This document shows, in pieces, positions 54,724-63,578 of a stretch of DNA of 64,000 nucleotides; position 1 is the first letter of the stretch, and each line of letters opens with the position of its first letter. The stretch comes from Henriciella mobilis (GTDB taxonomy: Bacteria > Pseudomonadota > Alphaproteobacteria > Caulobacterales > Hyphomonadaceae). The translations under genes and the position numbers were made by a program. The DNA lies in NCBI RefSeq assembly GCF_003576315.1, contig NZ_QWFZ01000039.1:1-64000 (forward strand), written 5' to 3'. The notes beneath the pieces are model-generated. The model saw nothing but the letters and a program-made list of their open reading frames with translations. It was not told the origin of the DNA and did not search any database.

Positions 54724-55727
54724 CAAGCCCCCAGTGCGGCTGCAGCCTCTTCGGCAAAATAAGTGATGATTCCTGCCGCGCCGGCGCGTTTGAAGGACAG
54801 AAGCGTTTCCATCATGACGCGGTCTCCATCGATCCAGCCATTCTGGCTGGCGGCCTTGATTTGGGCGTACTCGCCAGAGACCTGAAATGCGATCGTGGGG
54901 ACGGCAAAGGTTTCGGAAACACGCCGAACGATATCGAGATAGGGCAGGCCTGGCTTGACCATCACCATATCGGCGCCTTCAGCAATATCCATTGCAACTT
55001 CGCGAAGCGCTTCGTCGGAGTTGGCAGGGTTTTGCTGATACGTTTTCTTGTCGCCTTTCAGGGCGGTCGCTGATCCGATTGCATCACGATAGGGACCATA
55101 AAATCCGCTCGCATATTTCGCCGCATAAGACAGGATCATCGTGTTGGCGTATCCCCCGTCTTCCAGGGCATCGCGGATTGCGCCGATCCTGCCATCCATC
55201 ATGTCCGATGGTGCAACCACGTCCGCACCAGCCTCAGCCTGGACGAGAGCCTGCCTGACGAGCAGGTCGGAGGTTTTGTCGTTCAGAACGTAGCCATTCG
55301 TGTCGATTACACCGTCGTGCCCGTGGCTTGTGAAGGGATCCAGCGCCACATCGCAGATGATTCCGACCTCCGGCGCTGCATCTTTCATGGATTTGATGGC
55401 GCGCGGTATTAAACCCTCCCCGTTGAGGGCTTCACTTCCCATCTCATCCTTGTGCGCAGGATTGATATGCGGAAAAATCGCTATTGCGGGTATGGAAAGC
55501 TCACGGGCCCTGCGAGCTGCCTTGGCTGCTTCCTCGACATTCAGCCGAAACAAGCCCGGCATGGAGCCGACTGGTATCTTCGGGTCGCTGCCATCATGCA
55601 CAACCATCGACCAGATCAGGTCGGACGGCGTAAGGACGTGCTCTCCCGTAAGAGATCGGATCCAGGGGGCTTGTCTTAGCCGGCGCAGACGTGTGCGTGG
55701 GAATGATTGAGGAAACGGTGTGGTCAT
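54723..55727 (-). CDS. hemB: delta-aminolevulinic acid dehydratase (porphobilinogen synthase)
   Basis: A 334-residue enzyme joining two 5-aminolevulinate molecules in haem synthesis. Active-site lysines are in MILSYAAKYASGFYGPYRDA and MVMVKPGLPYLDIVRRV, and the metal/DALA region is IICDVALDPFTSHGHDG, with Asp and His rather than the cysteine-rich zinc site, as in the magnesium-type enzymes of alphaproteobacteria. It overlaps the GNAT gene upstream by four bases (ATGA) and dacB downstream. Confidence 0.96.
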   Translation of the reverse strand: MTTPFPQSFPRTRLRRLRQAPWIRSLTGEHVLTPSDLIWSMVVHDGSDPKIPVGSMPGLFRLNVEEAAKAARRARELSIPAIAIFPHINPAHKDEMGSEALNGEGLIPRAIKSMKDAAPEVGIICDVALDPFTSHGHDGVIDTNGYVLNDKTSDLLVRQALVQAEAGADVVAPSDMMDGRIGAIRDALEDGGYANTMILSYAAKYASGFYGPYRDAIGSATALKGDKKTYQQNPANSDEALREVAMDIAEGADMVMVKPGLPYLDIVRRVSETFAVPTIAFQVSGEYAQIKAASQNGWIDGDRVMMETLLSFKRAGAAGIITYFAEEAAAALGA

Positions 55728-56308
55728 TGAGCTTTTTTACTCCGAAAGAGTGTCTTGCGAAGGCGCTTTCTCATGAAGGTTCGTTTGGAAACATCCATGA
55801 ATTCGGCCTGAGCTGTCTCGATTTGCAGCATGAAGGGCCTCAACTGCGACCGCTTCATGTGCCGAAAGCCAAGCGTTGTATAAAAGGGCGCATTCCACGG
55901 AAGGTCGCGGAATGTTGAGAGGGTCAATTCGAGAACATTTCGGTCGCGCGCTTTGCTTTCCAGGTTTTCCATGAGCGCAGTGCCGATGCCCTGGCGGCCA
56001 TATTCGGGTGAAACGCTAAGCTGGTCCACATAAAGGCCGCCGTCCCTCAACGATGCCATGACAAATCCGACAATGGTCTTGTCGGGCATTTGCGCAACCA
56101 GCAGCCAACCTTCATTCATAGCGCCCAGCAGGGCCTCTCTAGGTACATGATCTGCCAGTGCTTCTTCGCTGATCAAGCCAGTAGGGGCGAATAATAGCGA
56201 GGCCGCCTTATCCACTTCAATGATCTCCGAGAGATCCGCAGGAATGGCAGGTCGAATAGAGAAAGCGGCCTGATGTCCGGCGCAACTTTGAAAAGATCGG
56301 GATGGCAA
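55724..56308 (-). CDS. GNAT-family N-acetyltransferase
   Basis: A 194-residue acetyltransferase. LYVDQLSVSPEYGRQGIGTA contains the acetyl-CoA-binding motif A, and NAPFYTTLGFRHMKRSQLRP is the C-terminal motif B with substrate loop. Substrate unknown. First gene of a three-gene operon with hemB and dacB (each overlap is only a few bases). The N-terminal 15 residues before SIRPAIPADL may be extra; ATG 56308 is the earliest start. Confidence 0.82.
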   Translation of the reverse strand: MPSRSFQSCAGHQAAFSIRPAIPADLSEIIEVDKAASLLFAPTGLISEEALADHVPREALLGAMNEGWLLVAQMPDKTIVGFVMASLRDGGLYVDQLSVSPEYGRQGIGTALMENLESKARDRNVLELTLSTFRDLPWNAPFYTTLGFRHMKRSQLRPFMLQIETAQAEFMDVSKRTFMRKRLRKTLFRSKKAQ

Positions 56309-56362
56309 CGTCTTCTGCCTCGGTAGCCACTCAAACAGGTTGGGCTGATTTAAATCTTCAGC

Positions 56363-56713
56363 TCACAGATTGATTGTTTGCGAGCTGAGCAGCCTTACGC
56401 CGACAAGCGGTCCCCGTTGCCATTGTCGTGAAGCCTTGCACCGTTTGATCTTGCGATTGTCCGGACTGACGATCTCTACGGTGAACCGGGCGGGCAAGAC
56501 GACGCTGTGCTGAAGCAGCAGTTTTGCACCCCGTTGAGACATATCCTTGACGACGAAAGGTATCTTGAAGCCAGTCTCCAGCACTAGAGTGCCGTTTGTG
56601 TTGACGTCAAATCTTGGATGTTCGCGGTTCTCGGACATGTCGTCTTGTCCTGCATTATCCGCTGCGGGCTTCGCGGCAATAGTTCCAAACTTCTTGTTCG
56701 TTGCCGATGCCAT
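56363..56713 (-). CDS. PilZ-domain protein
   Basis: A 116-residue single PilZ domain. The N-terminal motif is ENREHPRFDVNTNG (RxxxR-like arginines followed by the D/NxSxxG strand later as VKDMSQRGAKLLL), which in PilZ proteins binds c-di-GMP; the first arginine box is partly altered. A 30-residue N-terminal extension precedes it. It is probably a c-di-GMP effector or a degenerate relative. Alone on the minus strand between the GNAT gene and the MarR gene. Confidence 0.85.
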   Translation of the reverse strand: MASATNKKFGTIAAKPAADNAGQDDMSENREHPRFDVNTNGTLVLETGFKIPFVVKDMSQRGAKLLLQHSVVLPARFTVEIVSPDNRKIKRCKASRQWQRGPLVGVRLLSSQTINL

Positions 56714-56955
56714 CGTCTTCGTCCGTAGAATATTCAGGCCCCGAGAGCTTCACAAAACCCGATCCTGCCCGTTGAAGAAATCTAAGATCATGATTGATGA
56801 AGTGCTTTGCCAGCTCTTTCAAGTGGTCCTTTGCGCGTAAAAATTAACGTTTATCCCGGGGATTGTTAACATTCGCGCGCCAGGGAAGGGGTGTGTTTAA
56901 CGAAATATCAGGAAGAGCAGTTTAAATCAGATCAAACTACAACAAAAGTTGAGTG

Positions 56956-57465
56956 ATGATGGTGGTAACAATGAACAACACTGCGCAAGCAGTGACCGGA
57001 GAAGAGCCGGTTGCTGAATCCTTTCTGAAGTCGCTTTCTCTGCTTGAGCAGGCGCATCGTCGACTTCACGACGTGGTCAAGGATGACCTGGAGCGTGGCG
57101 GCGAACGTCACCTGACAGGCGTTCAGGCCCTGCTAATCTATGAGATCGGCGAAGGAGAGACCCCAGCGTCCGTACTTCGAGCTCGTGGCGCATTTGCTGG
57201 CACCAGCCTTTCCTACAATATCAAGAAACTGCAGGAAGGCGGCTATCTGGAGCAGTCGCGGTCGGAAGCCGACAAACGAACTGTCCATCTGCGACTGACT
57301 GAGCGTGGCCATAAGGTCCGTGAGAGGGTTGAAGGCTTGTTTTCCAAGCAGGCGTCCGCACTCGAGCCGACGGCGAGCGTGCGCCCTACGGATCTTGCGC
57401 AGCTGAACAAGACAGTCTCCCGCCTTGAGCGCTTCTGGTCGGATCAGATTCGTTTCCGCCTCTAA
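56956..57465 (+). CDS. MarR-family transcriptional regulator (LdtR-like)
   Basis: A 169-residue winged-helix regulator. LTGVQALLIYEIGEGETPAS and FAGTSLSYNIKKLQEGGYL form the helix-turn-helix, and the wing is SEADKRTVHLRLTERGHKV. The AGTSLSYN segment resembles LdtR-type MarR proteins of alphaproteobacteria, which control cell-wall genes in rhizobia relatives; the target here is unknown. The start is unclear (GTG 56953, ATGs 56956, 56959, 56971); a GGTGG before 56971 could make that the true start. Downstream is an exported beta-barrel-like gene. Confidence 0.85.
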   Translation: MMVVTMNNTAQAVTGEEPVAESFLKSLSLLEQAHRRLHDVVKDDLERGGERHLTGVQALLIYEIGEGETPASVLRARGAFAGTSLSYNIKKLQEGGYLEQSRSEADKRTVHLRLTERGHKVRERVEGLFSKQASALEPTASVRPTDLAQLNKTVSRLERFWSDQIRFRL

Positions 57466-57513
57466 ATTAATGCTTTTCAACAACAGATGGAGCCCTTAAA
57501 CAGGGTTCCATCT

Positions 57514-58215
57514 ATGTTGAGGTGGGTATCGATAGGTCTTTCGGCGACGTTTGTTGCGTCGCCTGCGCTTGCATCGCCGTGGTCACGCGGGGACAGTGAG
57601 CTTTATGCCCGTCTTGCCATTTCCAGACATACGGTCGATGGGCTTGATGGAATCCGATGGGATTCCTATTCCGAATACGGCCTGTCCGATGACTGGACCG
57701 TTTCTCTTAAATACGAGCGTCTGGAGTTTGACCGCTTTGGCGAGTTTGATCGTGACGGCTGGCGCGTGACCGCTCGTCGCGGTTTCAAACTGCCCAAAGG
57801 TCTCGTTTTCGCGCTGGAAGGAGGCGCCTTGTCTGGCGATGCAATCGGCGGTGCGGCCGGTTGTGAGACTTTGGGCGCCGAGGCACGGGTTTCGATCGGT
57901 CAATCCACCAGAGTGGGTGGAGACACGGTTGGGCAGGACATTTTCTGGTTCGCAGAAGGGGCCGTTCGGTCTCACGAAGATGGATGCCAGCGCGAACGCG
58001 CGGAAATTGGCCTGGGGCAGCGGCTCTACAAGGATGTCTGGCTGGTCTCCCAAGCTTGGTTTGACTCCGGAGACAGCAACGCTTCCTCAAGCAAGTACCA
58101 GTTCGAATATCTTTGGAAGGCGGATGGTTTTGATATCTCCGCCGGCACACTGATCGAGTTTGGCGGAGAATTCGACGAATCTGCCGTTTTCTTTGCAGTG
58201 GCCCGAACATTTTAG
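57514..58215 (+). CDS. exported beta-barrel-like protein of unknown function
   Basis: A 233-residue protein with a signal peptide (MLRWVSIGLSATFVASPALA) followed by alternating strands ending in a terminal aromatic (FFAVARTF), the pattern of an outer-membrane beta-barrel. Strand pairs such as DDWTVSLKYERLEFDRFGEF and GWRVTARRGFKLPKGLVFAL are visible. No family is recognised. The start at 57514 is preferred as it gives a compact signal; ATG 57487 is nine codons upstream. It lies between a MarR gene and a convergent cytochrome c gene, which overlaps its end by four bases. Confidence 0.7.
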   Translation: MLRWVSIGLSATFVASPALASPWSRGDSELYARLAISRHTVDGLDGIRWDSYSEYGLSDDWTVSLKYERLEFDRFGEFDRDGWRVTARRGFKLPKGLVFALEGGALSGDAIGGAAGCETLGAEARVSIGQSTRVGGDTVGQDIFWFAEGAVRSHEDGCQRERAEIGLGQRLYKDVWLVSQAWFDSGDSNASSSKYQFEYLWKADGFDISAGTLIEFGGEFDESAVFFAVARTF

Positions 58216-58736
58216 GGTGTCGCTGTTGTCTCGGATTCAGGACCGTATCCGGTCTCATGCATGACATAAGCGATAACTGCGTGACGGGCATCCTGACGGT
58301 GCACACCTGAAAATGTCATGTTGTTGCCAGGCAGGAATGTTCGTGGATTGTTCAGCCACTCCTCAAGTTTTTCAGGTGTCCAGCGAAAGCTGGCCTCTTC
58401 AAGCGCGGTCGAATAGTTGAAACCGGGCCGCGATCCAGCTTCGCGACCAATTATGCCAAAGAGATTTGGGCCGACCAGATCAGGTCCGCCTTCCTTGAGC
58501 GTATGACAGGAGCCGCAGAATTTGAACGTGCGCCGACCTAGGGCATAGTCGGCTTCGTTGTAAGGAGAAGGAAGCGAAGAAAAATCTCGAGTCGACTCAG
58601 TTGATGTTTCTGCTCCGTTATTCGTCAGCTCCTGAGCGGGCGCCGCGGGCCCAACTGCGCGCACTTCTTTGCCTGAGTCGCATGCGGCTAGCCCACAAAT
58701 CAGTAAAAGTGTTAAAAATCGGGAGTTTAAGGGCAT
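58212..58736 (-). CDS. cytochrome c lipoprotein (class I)
   Basis: A 174-residue membrane-anchored cytochrome c. LTLLLICGLAACDSG is a lipoprotein signal, then a Ser/Glu-rich linker of about 50 residues, then a class I cytochrome domain with CGSCH for haem and a distal Met in FLPGNNMTFSG. The lipid anchor replaces the usual free or transmembrane form (as in CycM). It should carry electrons to a terminal oxidase. ATG 58736 is chosen since the lipoprotein signal starts there. Confidence 0.9.
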   Translation of the reverse strand: MPLNSRFLTLLLICGLAACDSGKEVRAVGPAAPAQELTNNGAETSTESTRDFSSLPSPYNEADYALGRRTFKFCGSCHTLKEGGPDLVGPNLFGIIGREAGSRPGFNYSTALEEASFRWTPEKLEEWLNNPRTFLPGNNMTFSGVHRQDARHAVIAYVMHETGYGPESETTATP

Positions 58737-58912
58737 TATATAATCTCGCGAATGAGGTCTGAAGTTGTCCTGCAAATGGATTTTTAGACCTTTCGATGGA
58801 GGTTGGCTCGTACGGCGCGTTGTCGCAAGCAGCTCAGGTGACCGTCCTCCTTTGAAATTTTCTGTTCCAAAGAAGTGCGGAATTAACATCGGTCGGCGAG
58901 CATCGTGGCAAG

Positions 58913-60355
58913 ATGCGTCGACAGTTGATCACCTTCCTGTTGGCGGGGCTTTCCTTGCTGGCTACACCTTTCGCCGCCATCGCTGATGGTTTGCCGTCAG
59001 ACCAGCCGCTGACAGTGTTGCAACCCGCCAATGCATTGTTGTCGCCAGACAAGGGTTCTGTGCGGCAAGCTGAGGCCGTTCACAGCGTTCAAATTGGTGC
59101 ACAGACGCTGGCATTAAAGGTCCGCTATGGGCGGCCTGACCGGATCGACGCAACCGGCGTTGAAGCGTCGACTGGCATTGTTTTCCGCAGAAGTCGGCAG
59201 CTTCTGACTGTGGACCGGCCTCAGTCCGGCGAACGAGTTGAAGTGAGCCTTCTCACAGGGCGGTTATGGGTAGACGGGAAGCCGGGAGCGCCGCTCGACC
59301 TTGCTGGCATTGAAACAGACGGCCGTCTCTGGCTAAGTCCAGAGGCGCTTTCGTCGCTTGTTGGCGTGCCGGTATCGGTATCGGGTCGACCCGAGCCGCC
59401 GAGGCGAGACCCAGGCGCGAGGACGGCCATCGCGACAACCGATCTGTTGTTTCCGGCCCCCCTGACTCTTGATGATCGCTCGCAGGCGAGCCTGCTATTG
59501 GCGGCACATTCGCCAGAGAAGAGCGAAGGGTATTCAGCGCACCGCTTCTCCATTCCTGATTTAGTTTCTTTTGAGGGCGCTTTGGGTGGCTCTGTTCGGC
59601 AGCTAAGCTCATCGGGGATTGTGGGCGACTGGCGGGCGAGGGAATCCTGGCAAATAGAAACGGAAACCAGAAACACGCCGGAGGCAGGGCTGATTCTGGC
59701 GTCTGTAACGTCCCGTTCCAGTGATGATGGTAAAAACGCTCATCCGAGGTCTCCGGCCAAGTCAGCAAAGATGTCGAGTGAACATGCCAACGAGTTTGGA
59801 CGGACTCATTCGCGCATCGTGGAGGTGTCGTTTTCTCGAAGCTTCTCCGAAACTCCAGCGAATAATCGCGTGCCCGTGCCTAGTTTGAAGGCGCTCAATT
59901 TTCGGAAAACCGATCGCGGCATTTCAGAGCGGAAAGCCGTTCCGGAAATATCAGCAACAGAAGTCAGTCGTTCAGTGCTATCTGTCGGTTCGGATGAGAA
60001 AAATGCCAAGGCGACTTATGAGCAGCCTGGTCCGGCCATCGGAGGTACTGTGTTTCTTGACCTAGATGGCAACGGTCGGGTTGATCCGATCGATCAGCGG
60101 CTTGAGGGCGAACTGCTCGCACTGATCAACATCGAGACGGGGCAGATGATAGAAAGGCGAAGCGCTGCCTTTGGTCAGTTCGGGTTCGCCGACCTAAAGC
60201 CTGGCCGGTACAGGCTACGTGTTCTGGTGGGATGGCAGGAGCATGTCGCTGAACTGACTATCAGACCGGGTGACATTGCGAGCGACGTGCCGCTGGCCAT
60301 CGCGACGGGCCCGCCAGCAAGCCCTGGTCGATACATCAGGACCGCGCCTGCATGA
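58913..60355 (+). CDS. exported protein with SdrD-B-like domain
   Basis: A 480-residue secreted protein. The signal peptide ends at AAIADGLP. An N-terminal domain (QTLALKVRYGRPDR to SPEALSSLVGVPVSVSG) looks like the strand-rich copper-amine-oxidase-N/usher-like module. A long Ser/Arg-rich disordered region follows (about residues 200-370). The C-terminal part (GGTVFLDLDGNGRVDPIDQR and GQFGFADLKPGRYRLRVLVG) is an SdrD B-like/carboxypeptidase-regulatory-like Ig domain with a calcium-binding-style DLDGNGRVD loop. Function is unknown; surface or fimbria-related roles are possible. Confidence 0.7.
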   Translation: MRRQLITFLLAGLSLLATPFAAIADGLPSDQPLTVLQPANALLSPDKGSVRQAEAVHSVQIGAQTLALKVRYGRPDRIDATGVEASTGIVFRRSRQLLTVDRPQSGERVEVSLLTGRLWVDGKPGAPLDLAGIETDGRLWLSPEALSSLVGVPVSVSGRPEPPRRDPGARTAIATTDLLFPAPLTLDDRSQASLLLAAHSPEKSEGYSAHRFSIPDLVSFEGALGGSVRQLSSSGIVGDWRARESWQIETETRNTPEAGLILASVTSRSSDDGKNAHPRSPAKSAKMSSEHANEFGRTHSRIVEVSFSRSFSETPANNRVPVPSLKALNFRKTDRGISERKAVPEISATEVSRSVLSVGSDEKNAKATYEQPGPAIGGTVFLDLDGNGRVDPIDQRLEGELLALINIETGQMIERRSAAFGQFGFADLKPGRYRLRVLVGWQEHVAELTIRPGDIASDVPLAIATGPPASPGRYIRTAPA

Positions 60356-60360
60356 CACAC

Positions 60361-60391
60361 AAAAAGCCCGGCCGGATGAACCGGCCGGGCT
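60361..60391 (-). terminator. Rho-independent terminator after tig
   Basis: AGCCCGGCCGG / CCGGCCGGGCT (60365-60375 and 60381-60391) with a five-base loop, followed on the minus strand by five T. It ends the tig transcript (stop at 60419). The convergent SdrD-like gene stops at 60355, so the hairpin probably also limits read-through from that side. Confidence 0.9.
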
Positions 60392-60418
60392 AATCGAGGC
60401 ATCAGCCTTGGCAGCTGC

Positions 60419-61753
60419 TTATTCTTCGTCTTCTGCGAGAAGCTCTTCGCGAGAGACCTTCTTTTCCTTCACATCAACCTTTTCAAGAAGGTGGTCGACG
60501 ACCTTGTCCTCATAGATCGGCGCGCGGAGCTGAGCCATCGCATTTGGATTCTTCTGGAAAAACTCAATGACCTGGCGTTCCTGGCCGGGGAAGCGTTGCG
60601 CTTCTCGGATCATGGCCTGCTGCACTTCCTGTTCGGAAATTGTGATTTCCGCCAGACGGCCCATTTCGGCGAGGACCAGACCAAGGCGAACACGACGTTC
60701 GGCGATCTTGCGATACTCGTCCTTCAGTTCGTCTTCGGACTTGTCTTTGTCTTCGTCCGAAACCCGGCCAGCGTCCATTTCGGCTTGAAGCTGCTGCCAT
60801 ATCTGGTCGAACTCCATATCGACCATCTTCGGCGGAAGCTCGAAGTCATGCTTCTCATCCAGGGCGTCGAGCAAGCTGCGCTTTGCTTTCGCGCGTGACG
60901 CATTGTCTAGCTCTTGCTGGAGCTGTTGCTTCACGAGGTTCTTCAGTTCGTCGAGAGACTCGATGCCGAGGCCCTTGGCGAATTCTTCATCGATGTCGGG
61001 CGTCTTGGGAGCGCGTACTTCGTGGACAGTCACGTCGAAGACGGCAGCTTTGCCGGCGAGATGGTCTGCCTGATACTGCTCCGGAAATGTCACTTCGACG
61101 GCTTTTTCGTCGCCCGCCTTGACGCCGATCAGCTGGTCTTCGAATCTTGGAATGAAGCTATTGGAGCCCAGAACCAGCGTGTGGCCCTCTGCGGCGCCGC
61201 CCTCGAAAGGTTCTCCGTCCAGCTTGCCGACAAAATCAATAACGACGGCATCGCCTTCACGAGCTTTTGCCGTCTTGCCACGTGCTTCGTATTTGAGATT
61301 GTTTTCCGCAACGCGCTCTAGGGCTTCATTCAGAGCTTCGTCATCAACTTGTGCAACGGGACGCGTAACCTTCAAGGTGGCTGCATCGACGGGCTCGAAT
61401 TCCGGCATTACATCGACGTGCATGTGATAGGCAAGATCTTCCTTGCCCTCAAGCACGGCCTCCATGTCACTTTCCATGTGCATGTCAGGCTGGGAAGCGG
61501 GACGGACATCAGCGTCGGCGATGGCCTTTTCGCTCGATTCCTTCATGACGGCTTCGACAACCTCGCCCATGATCGATTTGCCGAACATTTTGTGCACATG
61601 CGCAGCTGGCACTTTGCCCGGCCGGAAGCCTTTCAGCTTCATTTGAGGACGGATTTCTTCAATGCGCTGGTCCAGCCGGGATTTCAGTTCGCTCGCCGGC
61701 ACCTTGACCTTGTACATGCGGCTCAGGCCATCGGTGGTTTCGGTGCATTCCAT
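60419..61753 (-). CDS. tig: trigger factor (ribosome-associated chaperone)
   Basis: A 444-residue ribosome-bound chaperone and peptidyl-prolyl isomerase. The N-terminal ribosome-binding domain contains KLKGFRPGKVPAAHVHKMFG; the FKBP-type PPIase domain has DAVVIDFVGKLDGEPFEGG and NSFIPRFEDQLIGVKAGDE; the C-terminal chaperone arms follow, ending with an acidic/lysine-rich tail (KVDVKEKKVSREELLAEDEE). Length normal. tRNA-Leu lies upstream and a terminator is 30 bases after the stop. Confidence 0.96.
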   Translation of the reverse strand: MECTETTDGLSRMYKVKVPASELKSRLDQRIEEIRPQMKLKGFRPGKVPAAHVHKMFGKSIMGEVVEAVMKESSEKAIADADVRPASQPDMHMESDMEAVLEGKEDLAYHMHVDVMPEFEPVDAATLKVTRPVAQVDDEALNEALERVAENNLKYEARGKTAKAREGDAVVIDFVGKLDGEPFEGGAAEGHTLVLGSNSFIPRFEDQLIGVKAGDEKAVEVTFPEQYQADHLAGKAAVFDVTVHEVRAPKTPDIDEEFAKGLGIESLDELKNLVKQQLQQELDNASRAKAKRSLLDALDEKHDFELPPKMVDMEFDQIWQQLQAEMDAGRVSDEDKDKSEDELKDEYRKIAERRVRLGLVLAEMGRLAEITISEQEVQQAMIREAQRFPGQERQVIEFFQKNPNAMAQLRAPIYEDKVVDHLLEKVDVKEKKVSREELLAEDEE

Positions 61754-61876
61754 CGTTCTAATTCCTTGTGCGCTCGGGCGCTTTCGTCAGGGGATTGGCG
61801 TTGTTCAGTCTTGAAGCGGGCGTGTATGTCATAGGCCTGCTTCACTGTCTATCCGGAGCAGTAGGCCAATGTCAGG

Positions 61877-61961
61877 TGGTGCGGATGGAGGGACTTGAAC
61901 CCCCACGCCTCGCGGCGCCAGAACCTAAATCTGGTGCGTCTACCAATTTCGCCACATCCGC
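61877..61961 (-). tRNA. tRNA-Leu (anticodon TAG)
   Basis: Long-variable-arm cloverleaf on the minus strand: acceptor GCGGATG/CATCCGC, anticodon stem CCAGA/TCTGG around the loop TTTAGGT (TAG), variable arm GCCGCGAGGC, T-loop TTCAAGT, discriminator A and encoded CCA at 61879-61877. Length 85. It precedes tig in the same direction. Confidence 0.97.
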
Positions 61962-62003
61962 ATCAGTAGAGAGCCGTTCTCGTAATTGCAGCCTTGCCGG
62001 GGA

Positions 62004-62849
62004 TCAAGTCCTCGCGGCATAGAGCTCGTGAAGCAGTACTGGCAACGCCTCAGGCAAGTCTTCCGCTATCAGGCCGGGGCCGAGCCGCATACCAAGCTCG
62101 CCGTGGACCCAGCAGGCCGCGCATGCTGCATCGAAGACGGCCATTCCCTGAGCCATGAGCCCACCCGCTATGCCCGCAAGGACATCACCACTACCGGCCG
62201 TTGCAAGAAAGGGGGACGCATGGGTGTTTTCGACAAGGCGACCATCGGGCGAGGCGACAAGGCTGGATGCGCCTTTAAGAATGATTATGGCGCCGGACTG
62301 TTTTGAGGCCATCGAAACAGCATCCATGCGGTCGCCAGCCACCGGAAGGTCCGGGAAAATACGCCGAAATTCGCCCTCATGTGGTGTGAGTAGCGCTGGA
62401 CCTTTTATTGCCGAAAAGAGCCTTTGCGGCTGCTCCTTGAACATCGTCAGTGCATCCGCGTCCAAAACCGCCGACGCAGCACCTTCGAGAACGGCAAGCG
62501 TGTTTTCTATCGTGTCCCGCGTAAGGCCGGCTCCCGGTCCGATGAGCGTGCATTGCGTGCGGTAGGCAAGAGCTTTGAGGGATTCCGGATCAGAGAACGA
62601 CTGCACCATGACGGCTGTCTCGTGACTGGCGTTCACGAGGACGGCCCCAGGTGGTGAGAACAAGGTTACGAGACCCGCTCCGACGCGCAGGCCCGCCCTT
62701 GCCGAGAGCCGGACGGCTCCCGTCGACGATGCTGGTCCCGATACACAGCCAAGGTGTCCGCGAACATGTTTGTGGCTGTCTCGATCCGGCCACGGCCATG
62801 AGTTCATCCACAATGAGGGTGAGTTAGGAACTGCGGCCTGATTGGTCAT
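62004..62849 (-). CDS. nnrD: ADP-dependent NAD(P)H-hydrate dehydratase (standalone)
   Basis: A 281-residue enzyme of the ribokinase-like YjeF C-terminal family, which repairs damaged NAD(P)HX using ADP. Motifs: SARAGLRVGAGLVTLFSP near the start, LTPHEGEFRRIFPD, AGSGDVLAGIAGGLMAQG (ATP/ADP and substrate-binding) and ENTHASPFLAT. In most bacteria this domain is fused to the N-terminal NAD(P)HX epimerase; the epimerase half is missing here and no epimerase gene is close. The protein begins with about 30 nonconserved residues. Confidence 0.9.
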   Translation of the reverse strand: MTNQAAVPNSPSLWMNSWPWPDRDSHKHVRGHLGCVSGPASSTGAVRLSARAGLRVGAGLVTLFSPPGAVLVNASHETAVMVQSFSDPESLKALAYRTQCTLIGPGAGLTRDTIENTLAVLEGAASAVLDADALTMFKEQPQRLFSAIKGPALLTPHEGEFRRIFPDLPVAGDRMDAVSMASKQSGAIIILKGASSLVASPDGRLVENTHASPFLATAGSGDVLAGIAGGLMAQGMAVFDAACAACWVHGELGMRLGPGLIAEDLPEALPVLLHELYAART

Positions 62850-63038
62850 ACTCGGGTCTCAATTCAGAGTAGGCCCTTGTGGGCGAAGATTGCGCTCTGC
62901 TGAAAATCAAAGTGGATACAAAAGTCTTTTGCAATGATGGATCTCTCGCCCGCGAAGGTTCCAAACGCGCAGCGAACAGCGGATGCTAAGGGCATTCAAT
63001 AGGGCATGATTTTCTTGGATCGCAATTCTTTGATGATC

Positions 63039-63578
63039 TCAAAGAACGCGCGTGGCGGATTCGCTACCAAGTTCCCGAACAGTAAGACCTGAGGAACCAC
63101 GCACCAGCTTGGTCATGGAGCAATAGCCGGGCCTGAAACTGGTAACGAGTTGTGAACCTTCCAGATGCCCGACAATTGTATTGATCGCTACAAAATGGGT
63201 GAAGACGACGCTGTGATCAGGAAGCGCCTCCATGGTTGAAATCAAGGCGCTCCGCCAGTCGTGCAGAATCGGTTCGGCGTTATCCCAAGTGCCCGACATG
63301 AAATTCTGCAACCAGCTAATGCGGTCATCGAGCCCTTGTACCGTCGGAATTTCACTAACATTCGGCTCTGTAGCAATCTCAATGCCGGTCTTGAGTGAGA
63401 AGGGCTGCGAGGTTTCCTGACACCTGGTCATCGGGCTGGCAAAGCCATGCTTGAAGCCCATTGTGGAAAGCTGTTCACCGACGGCTTCGGCCTGCTGCCG
63501 CCCGAGAGCGGACAGGCCCGGATCCTTCGCGTGGCCCCAGCCGGCTGCGGCTTCGCCATGCCGAACCAGGTAGATCAT
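63039..63578 (-). CDS. histidine phosphatase superfamily protein (SixA/PGAM-like)
   Basis: A 179-residue phosphatase. The phosphohistidine motif is YLVRHGEAAAGWG at the N-terminus, GLSALGRQQAEAVGEQL and SPMTRCQETSQPFS give the conserved arginine, and SVVFTHFVAIN holds the second His. Target unknown; SixA-like proteins dephosphorylate proteins or small molecules. Its start overlaps the coq4 stop by four bases (ATGA), so they are coupled. Confidence 0.9.
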   Translation of the reverse strand: MIYLVRHGEAAAGWGHAKDPGLSALGRQQAEAVGEQLSTMGFKHGFASPMTRCQETSQPFSLKTGIEIATEPNVSEIPTVQGLDDRISWLQNFMSGTWDNAEPILHDWRSALISTMEALPDHSVVFTHFVAINTIVGHLEGSQLVTSFRPGYCSMTKLVRGSSGLTVRELGSESATRVL

